DNA of 64,000 nucleotides from Glossina fuscipes (taxonomy: Eukaryota > Arthropoda > Insecta > Diptera > Glossinidae), in the NCBI RefSeq assembly GCF_014805625.2, contig NW_023998465.1, positions 617,354 to 681,353 of the forward strand, in the 5' to 3' direction. The notes under the pieces were generated by a model. That model worked only from the letters and a program-made list of their open reading frames with translations, had not been told where the DNA came from and searched no databases. Both the position numbers and the translations under genes were made by a program. Shown here piece after piece: positions 57,901-64,000 of the stretch. Each line of letters starts with the position of its first letter. The first letter of the stretch is position 1.

Positions 57901-59769
57901 GCCCACAAAATTCCATGCACATTGATCGATGATGTAAATAATACAACTCCCCACTGCGACAGGTTAAGAAAAAGACGAAACTATCAAACATTTTTAAAAA
58001 GCGTTCGAAGCCATATGGATTTGTAGCGTATACAAGAAGTTATCCATAAAAAGCGTAAAGCGTCGTGAAAACTGTAGCAAATCTTTAACTTCCGTTGCCT
58101 ATTTCAAAACTAAAAGTTACATACTGATTCTGATCCGTTTATTTAATTGTATTGAGGTAAAACTTCTACGAGCGAATTACATTTTTCGTGACTACCCCAT
58201 CACTTCTATCTACTTTTGTTTTATGTTTGGAAGGGCTTATTCCCTGCCACTTAAATTTTTTTCATCTCTCATGCAGATATATGTAATTTAGGTTGCTTCG
58301 TTTGTTTGGATTATCATATTTTGTAACTGCAGCGGCAAGTATAATTTTTTTCATGGTTTTACTATACATTGTATGTGTTTATTTTCATTTATGTGCTTTT
58401 TTCATAAAAATCTTAGGTATTTCATAGCAGTGCCTTACAATAAATTCGAGATGTCAGCGCGGGTTCTTCGCGGAATGGTAAAGTAGTGAAATTTGAGCCA
58501 ATGTTTAAATTTTTGTTATGCGGAAAATGATACAATGTTGAAAGTTTAAAATTGCATTCACAATCGTGCATACCCAGCTTAAAAAAATAATTACGTACAT
58601 TTTCAATACAGAAAAAACCAATACTAAAATATGTATCCAAACTTGATAAAGTATATAAAACAAGTGAAAATATTATAGCAAGCTAACACTGACTATTAGA
58701 TGCGCTACACCATTTTACAGTTAATTACACAACAGCTTTTTAAAATAATACATTGTATGAGAAACGTTGAAAATGTGAGCCGATTCTAACTATTTCCATT
58801 AGCGTTCCTCTTTTGGCCAGAATATGTCATTGTAATAAATTTTACCAAAATATTTCCATAACTGTGCCCTGTAGGAACCAAGACGGGCAGACATAGACAG
58901 ACAGATACTATTAAATCAAATCAGAAAGTCCTTCTGAATCGATTGATATAATAAAAGATGGTCCTATCTCAAATCCTGTTGAGTGTTGCATACATTCGCA
59001 AACTCTTAATTTATCGGCTCGAATCTTTTTTAATATTCATTATTACTACTCTATGAGTAAATATTACTACGTCCTCTCGATGAGAGGAGGATACACTATT
59101 GCAAAATCCTTGATTCTCTTGAAATGGTGTGTATTGAAAACTCTCCAAGAGAGGCAGGAACCTTCATTGTGCTCAACGCTTCTTCTGCCTTCTTTCAACA
59201 ACAACATTCGCTCTAGATAGTTTTCTAATACTCTCTACAATATTTTGATTGTCCAAATTCCATGCATCTTCCGAAAGTTTAAAAAGTTCTTCGATCAACT
59301 TTTCCAGTTATTTCAAGACCTGAAGCAGACTTTTTAGACAAAATATATGTTATTATATCTGCGCGCTTAAGTGGAAAAAGAGCTCATAGTTTTCCTTCCA
59401 TATCTTTTGATGGTTTCAATTGTTATTTAAACATTTTTTCCCAGTTTTCCAGTTTATAATAACCACTAATAATAAGCTTTGAGGCCTGAGTCGGAGATGG
59501 CAGCCTGCAAAGCCTTGGAAAGCAATTAATTAGCGTTATTGATCATTTTGACCTATAGTTTTTGTGGACTCGCTGCATTTACAAAAGCTGAGATAAGAAG
59601 CTGTAATTTGGTATAAACATTCCTTGGTCGATTAATATTATGAGGTTAAAATGATGTCCGTTATATAGAAAAGACTGAAATAACTGCAGCGAAACATCGA
59701 CCTTTTCTCCATTTGTTTTCTATAAGTTTCGGTCACGTGAAGATAATTTCATAGACCATGGGCTCAACT
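57901..59769. other. Noncoding stretch with a dispersed-repeat echo
   Basis: Near 58870-58960 a segment with AGACAGACAGATACTATTAAATC recalls the repeat at 27552-28336. The rest shows nothing. Confidence 0.45.
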
Positions 59770-59975
59770 AACCATAAGATTTTACTTCTAATTTATTTCC
59801 AAAATATGGACAATATATTCCAATGCACGTTAGCACTTTCTCCACATAATTACACTTAAGTTGGAAATAAATTGATAAACCCCATTCGGAAAATAGAATC
59901 TTCTGTTCATCCTAAAGATTTTCGTCCAATTAACGTTTTTTCTGCTCTACCAAAAGTCTTTGAATCTTTGAATCG
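59770..59975 (+). mobile_element. Non-LTR reverse transcriptase scrap
   Basis: Frame from about 59873: INPIRKIESSVHPKDFRPIN then VFSALPKVFESL, matching the RT finger region (P.P....P..YRPI..L....K..E). Upstream, a LLLIYFQNMDNIF-like piece fits the preceding helix. Nothing after FESL continues the RT. It differs from both LINE families above, so it may be a third lineage. Confidence 0.5.
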
Positions 59976-62055
59976 ATGAAAGCCATCGTAATAACGTGAA
60001 GATATTGAATTAGTGCGATCAAGAACCCTAGTTTCGAATCCAGCTGTCGCTTGAGCGCTGACGAACATGTTAATTTCACGAAAATGTGTAAACTTTCCTG
60101 ATCTTATGTCCCAATCTTTGCCAAATTAAGAGTGACTAAATGCTTTGTTGTGCCGCTCTTGCCGTATGGTGCGCACGAAAATAGCAAGTTATTATAAACA
60201 AGTGGGCCATATATGTCTTCAAAAAGCGCAGGTATGGTAGTTGATCCTAGCTTTCGCTGCAGATATTGACTCCCGACCTTTTGATATATCTCATTACAAA
60301 ATATCTGGTTTTTCTTAACAAGTTAAGCGGACCCGAACACAAACATATTTGCTTGTGAATATTCAGTTCGAAAATCCGAGCAGGCAACATATTTAGTCCT
60401 GCCTGACCACAAATATTTAACGTGAACAAGCCCATTCATTGTTAACGCTGTGAAGTTATGGAGCTTGCTATCACTTCATGTCAAAATCATTTGTAGCCCG
60501 ATGCGATTTAAGTCCCTATAAAGGCCTTTTATAACTTATAAATCATATCAATATCGTGGCTTAGTTTCTTAAACTATACGAATTTATATACCTATATCAC
60601 ATCGTTTAATAATTATAATACTAGTTGTTATTCTATAATTGTATTGTCATTACTACAATTATTAACTAATAAATTAGACCAAACTAACTTGGAATTAATA
60701 TTTTATCGTTAATTGTGAACGAATTAGCTATCAAAGTCATTTTTAGATTATACGTGTAGGTTGTCTTTATTTGGATCGCACGTTTTCCAAAATGTGCTCA
60801 CGGGATTAAAAGTTATAGACAAAAACATGAAAAAATCGTCACAAATTTTTAGAAGTTCTCCCAGTTTTTAATGTAGCGTGGGCGTGTATATGGGCAGATC
60901 ATAATCATTTTTAAGTTTAGGTCCTTGGTCGATCGAGGGACTTTGCGGCAAACGTGAATTAATTTTTGCGACTTTAGCTGTGTCACAAAGTTGTGAATCA
61001 ACACGACCAAAAACGGTTGAAATAGGGATATGTGTAACGTCGGTCGTGTTAGTGTTAATAAGAAAAGCTCGGGCAGTAGAGAGGAGTTTTACATCCCATA
61101 TCCAGCCACCCATTCGCAAGATGAGATTATGTTCGTATTATTAATATTTTTGTAGCACTCAGGAGTACGCATCCATACATATAATCTTAATAATCGTGAA
61201 GTTGCGAGATAATTTCATAATATCTGTTTAGTTAAACGTGCATTATTATCGATTACTAATCTCTTTATTATAAAAACGAAAATAAACAACTGCAATCCCG
61301 ATGCAACATAGGCGAAAATGATCAAACCTCTGCTGACATGCGTATTTATTTGCATAAATAATTTAAAGGTCTTTGCTGCGAATAGTCCCGGTTGGTCCCT
61401 TGAGAGAACCGTAATGTTTAATATATAATATTCTCATTTGGCGTTTGGGGCCTGAAGCTTTTTATTCGTTAAGTTCAATTTAAGTTGGTTTAAAATATAT
61501 ACTAAGTAGCTATTATATATATAACTGTATGCAGGTGTATACATTTATGTGTAGGTGTATCTTTTATATACAGCTATCATGATTTTCGTAGAATAACATT
61601 TCCCAGCATTTCACTTATTTTTTACACAGTTTTTATTTTTTAACCTGATTTTTGCTTTTATCAACATGACAATATATCCTACTTTTCCAAGTCACGAATT
61701 CTAGATAGAAAGTTTTCACACAAAAGGTGCTGTTTTAAATTTTCATTTCAGTAAGGCATACAAACAAAACGGAAAAATGTAACTATTGTTCGTACTTAAG
61801 GCAACAAAAAGCAGTTGATATTAAACTTAATTAGCGCAGTAGTTTTCTGGCTTGTGTCAATTTTTTCCATATCACTCGAATGATGGCCCAAGCCGTTTAG
61901 TTTTAAATGCTGAGCTAATCTAAAACTCATACAACGCCGCTTTGTCGCCGTTTGATGTAGTAAGTTTATTGCGATGCATATAAAATTTATTATTATTTAT
62001 TTACTTTTTTTTTCGTTTTTCTTTTAATATTTAAGGCACTCTCACAAGCTAAATT
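59976..62055. other. Noncoding stretch
   Basis: One 83-codon minus-strand frame (60868-61119, containing NTTDVTHIPISTVFGRVDSQ) has a fairly balanced composition but no recognised domain or splice context. Otherwise AT-rich and empty. Confidence 0.45.
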
Positions 62056-62065
62056 NNNNNNNNNN
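62056..62065. other. Assembly gap of 10 N
   Basis: Ten unknown bases, directly followed by a 12-bp inverted repeat, which suggests a hairpin that assembled poorly. Confidence 1.
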
Positions 62066-62117
62066 AGCAATTTCTCTCTATTTTATTTTTATGGATCACA
62101 ACTTTAGAGAAATTGCT
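62066..62117. repeat. 12-bp perfect inverted repeat beside the gap
   Basis: AGCAATTTCTCT (62066-62077) and AGAGAAATTGCT (62106-62117) can form a 12-bp stem with a 28-nt loop. The left arm touches the N gap, so the repeat may extend into it. Confidence 0.8.
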
Positions 62118-64000
62118 TTTTTGATTTTTGTGAAGTATTATTGTTAGAGCGCCTTCAAGACTCGTTTTTCGTATTTAATCTTTAGAGAGCAATAGTGTTC
62201 TCATGACTTCAAAAATGCATAGATGGGTTTCTATTTGAATACTCAGAAGGGAAAAGTCCTATTTGTTTCTAAAGGCTACTAAAATAAATTTAGAACACTC
62301 AAGAAAGAAACTACATTCCCGTTCTCATTTTTTTATAATTAGAGCAACATATATATACATAACACCCTATAAAAGCGTAAGCATATTGTACGCTGCAGTA
62401 AATATGCCTCATTACAGCTTAACATGTTGGAAGCATAATAGCATAGAGGAATTAATACAAAATAAGCCAAAAAAGAAATTTATTTGTAAATGTTCGAGAA
62501 GTAGAGCACATGACATAACGCGTTATACGTTTTGCGTGGGGCACGAACTGCCAAAATAAAATTGACTGTATGTATGTATATGTTGCCGAACGTACAGCTT
62601 GTGCTGACGCAAACTGTTAAAATTTTTGCAAGCGTCGGATTTGACAGACGAACATGTGCGTATTTGTGAAGATAAAAGAAGGTGATAGTTTAAAGTGCTT
62701 TTCATATTTAAAAAAAAAAAAAGTAAAAATCAAATTAATGTACACCGCTACCCATATCTGTACGGGACAAACTTTTTCAGCTTTATTAACTCCAGCTCGC
62801 TTCAAAAAAAATGTTTCGCTGTATTAATTTTGTAGATCATAAACGTTTATGCACACAAACGCTAGCTATAAATTTTGTTTTACCAATTATTGTTATCGTT
62901 ATTATTGCAATTATTGTGTTTTGTAAAGGAAATACTTAGTTCTTATGTGTTTTTTATTCCTCTGACTTGCTCAGCGTCAAAGCGCTATGACTCTCTTTTG
63001 CAATGCTATTCGATCGCAAAAGTCACAAGCTATATTAACCATAGCGATTGATTCGCTTGATTGTGACTACATAAAAATCTGTGTCTTTTATTTGTACTTG
63101 TTCTGCGTTTATAACAATTTTTGGTATTAATATTTACAATTATTCTTGTTGTAAGAAGACAATTTTTCATTTGTATGATATGCGTTTGAACATTTGACAC
63201 TTTGAAGTGTGCCATTAAATTTTCTTAATTACTATTTTCTTTTTATTTCCAAATTTCACTTGAGATGCACTTCGTACCATTGAGCATGCATTATACATTA
63301 AGTACACTACAATTTGCACTTTTCACTACAACAATCGAGCTAAGAAACAAATGACGAAATTTAAGAAAACATAAGTTTAGTTGCAAATTTTCGTGAAATT
63401 TCGGTGATTTTTAAAGGCATTAGTAATATATACATATAATAGTGTAATTTTTTACTTCATCTCCGGACTGAAAAATTCCGCCGTCACGTTCTTCGGCTCA
63501 ATTGCACCAATTCTTTTTGAATTTACCAGCGATGGTCTTGTTTGGTTGTAGCAATTTATAACGTAGTCCCACAATTTCAACTCTAAATGAATCGGTCTTA
63601 ATAGTTCTCCTGGCGTATATCGTGGTTATTCGTGTTTTGTGCACCGTAACGGACCCATTGTTCATCGTGCGCAATATCACAAGCACAAAAACGTTTTTTA
63701 CAGCATAAATACGTAACTGTACGGTACAATGAATATTAACTTTTTTGGAATGTAAAGAACACAAAAAATACCTGCGATACGCTCACCTTCTATTATAAGC
63801 TTCCCCCGCTCTCTGTTCGTCTGATTTTCATGCATTTTTGGGTTTAATCTACTGATCGCGATTTTGAAAGTATTTTGATGATATTAGGTACACCGATATG
63901 TTTAGGTCCAAGGAGGAGCGCTACTGAAAATGGCTGGGAGCGCACCATTTTTCCGCAAAATATAAGGTGCTATGAATGGTTGTGTTAATCGTAGTAGTGT
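62118..64000. other. Terminal noncoding stretch
   Basis: AT-rich. A frame at 63498-63764 (minus, 88 codons, basic) and one at 62263-62559 (plus) have no recognisable domain and are left unassigned. Confidence 0.45.

Overview
The window is AT-rich, intron-bearing eukaryotic DNA and looks like a higher fly (Diptera, Schizophora; a tephritid-type fruit fly would fit, but the species cannot be fixed from the sequence). The grounds are a spliced dacapo-type CDK inhibitor, a spliced MLCK/DAPK-type kinase that best matches Drosophila sqa, and fly-type transposable elements (I-clade and Jockey/CR1-type LINEs, mariners, Ty3/gypsy of the mdg1/412 kind). There are no bacterial features and no CRISPR array. 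Two gaps of N are present (400 N at 11969-12368, 10 N at 62056-62065).
Layout. 3.3-5.6 kb (+): dap, three exons, 244 aa. 6.9-16 kb: a retrotransposon nest. A full-length I-clade LINE (10464-15788, + strand, 13-bp target-site duplication) has landed in the 5' leader of an older antisense Jockey/CR1-type LINE, and an older fragment of the same I-clade family lies at 6853-8104. 18-22 kb: decayed pieces, namely a LINE ORF1, a V-ATPase subunit G pseudogene, a Tigger/pogo transposase tail with its terminal repeat, and a MADF/SANT-like ORF. 25-30.4 kb: a decayed helical-repeat-like ORF, a gypsy pol fragment, a dispersed noncoding repeat and a second copy of the Jockey/CR1-type LINE. 31.6-41.3 kb (-): the kinase gene, eight coding exons resolved with consistent phases. 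Its largest resolved intron holds a four-exon same-strand coding unit of unknown function, a SINE and a mariner-derived MITE. 41.3-64 kb: mostly noncoding, with a second SINE, two mariner fragments, an RT scrap and simple repeats.
How the parts relate. The most interesting signal is a tRNA-derived SINE family (39858-40040, 46005-46162 and a partial copy at 31395-31475). Its 3' end is homologous to the 3' end of the resident I-clade LINE, and two copies have clear target-site duplications. This looks like a LINE/SINE pair in which the SINE borrows the LINE's reverse transcriptase through a copied tail. The host genes are Dap, a cyclin/CDK inhibitor that ends proliferation, and a kinase of the family that phosphorylates myosin regulatory light chain.
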